A stretch of DNA of 64,000 nucleotides from Motiliproteus sediminis (lineage in GTDB: Bacteria; Pseudomonadota; Gammaproteobacteria; Pseudomonadales; Balneatricaceae), in assembly GCF_017912535.1 (NCBI RefSeq), contig NZ_JAERQK010000002.1, forward strand, positions 432,401-496,400, given 5' to 3'. Below are positions 63,870 to 64,000 of this stretch, one piece after another (the first letter of the stretch is position 1; the number at the start of each line of letters is the position of its first letter). Made by a program: the position numbers and the translations under genes. Below the pieces are notes generated by a model, which worked only from the letters and a program-made list of their open reading frames with translations, was not told the origin of the DNA and searched no databases.

Positions 63870-64000
63870 CATTCGGCGCGGAGCGGTCATTAGTTCGGGG
63901 CCGGCTGTTCTAGATTTAAGGCTCATTATCGGCGAGGTATGAGAGCCTCTGTTCCGCCCACCCGGGCGGCGTCATTCTTTGTCAAACGCGACAAAGAACG
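63870..64000 (+). repeat. Hairpin repeat, copy C (runs to the window edge)
   Basis: It starts with GGCGCGGAGCGG and GGCTGTTCTAG as in copy A, contains the 24-nt block identical to copy B (CCTCTGTTCCGCCCACCCGG plus GCGG), and ends in a 9-bp perfect stem TTCTTTGTC (63975-63983) with GACAAAGAA (63990-63998). It is downstream of the MscS-type gene. Confidence 0.75.

Overview
The window is 64 kb of GC-rich, densely coding chromosome from a gammaproteobacterium, most likely a motile marine or brackish-water aerobe of the Oceanospirillales/Pseudomonadales type. This is inferred from the gene order nrdR-ribD-ribE-ribBX-ribH-nusB-thiL-pgpA, the xseB-ispA-dxs run, a sodium-type PomA/PomB stator, glnK-amtB, ubiK and ComM, and from protein resemblance. 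No sequence search was possible, so the genus is not claimed. No rRNA, CRISPR array, transposase, integrase or phage gene is visible.

Layout. 1-9.5 kb: the 3' part of fadH, a manganese riboswitch with an UPF0016 Mn exporter, a YigI-like thioesterase, a Prx5 peroxiredoxin, and an RND pump next to a HlyU/BigR-like thiol-sensing regulator, divergent from a rhodanese-DsbA pair. 9.5-24.5 kb: corA, pomAB, then the housekeeping block of isoprenoid, riboflavin, thiamine and phospholipid genes plus glyA, doxX and hsp20. 24.7-29.7 kb: ettA, whose 3' end is interrupted by an AT-rich three-gene island (polysaccharide deacetylase and two acetyltransferases). A second, diverged ettA 3' end and terminator lie on the far side. 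29.8-41.4 kb: a PhnD-PAS-PAS-GGDEF cyclase, pyruvate kinase, a cupredoxin lipoprotein, MarC, a LysR/DoxX/pirin unit, a lipoate ligase-like protein and a chemoreceptor ending in a hemerythrin domain. 41.5-50 kb: tRNA-Arg(CCG), rep, two c-di-GMP proteins, comM, a cysteine-less SUOX-fold protein coupled to one of them, and ubiK.

50-53.5 kb holds nitrogen control: glnK-amtB behind a sigma-54-type promoter, then about 1 kb of non-coding inverted and hairpin repeats, then a second PII gene behind an NtrC-like palindrome. 53.5-57.3 kb is an arsenic operon (arsR-acr3-gapdh-arsJ) with an ArsR operator. 57.4-61.5 kb is a nickel locus: nikR and the ECF-type transporter genes nikK-M-L-Q-O. An MscS-family channel closes the window, followed by another copy of the hairpin repeat.

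Themes: metal and metalloid homeostasis (Mn, Mg/Co, As, Ni, Cu-type cupredoxin), c-di-GMP and oxygen/redox sensing tied to motility, and a compact cofactor biosynthesis block. The least explained items are the ettA-associated island, the hairpin repeat family, the cysteine-less SUOX sensor paired with a GGDEF/EAL protein, and the shared N-terminal histidine of the nickel transporter subunits.
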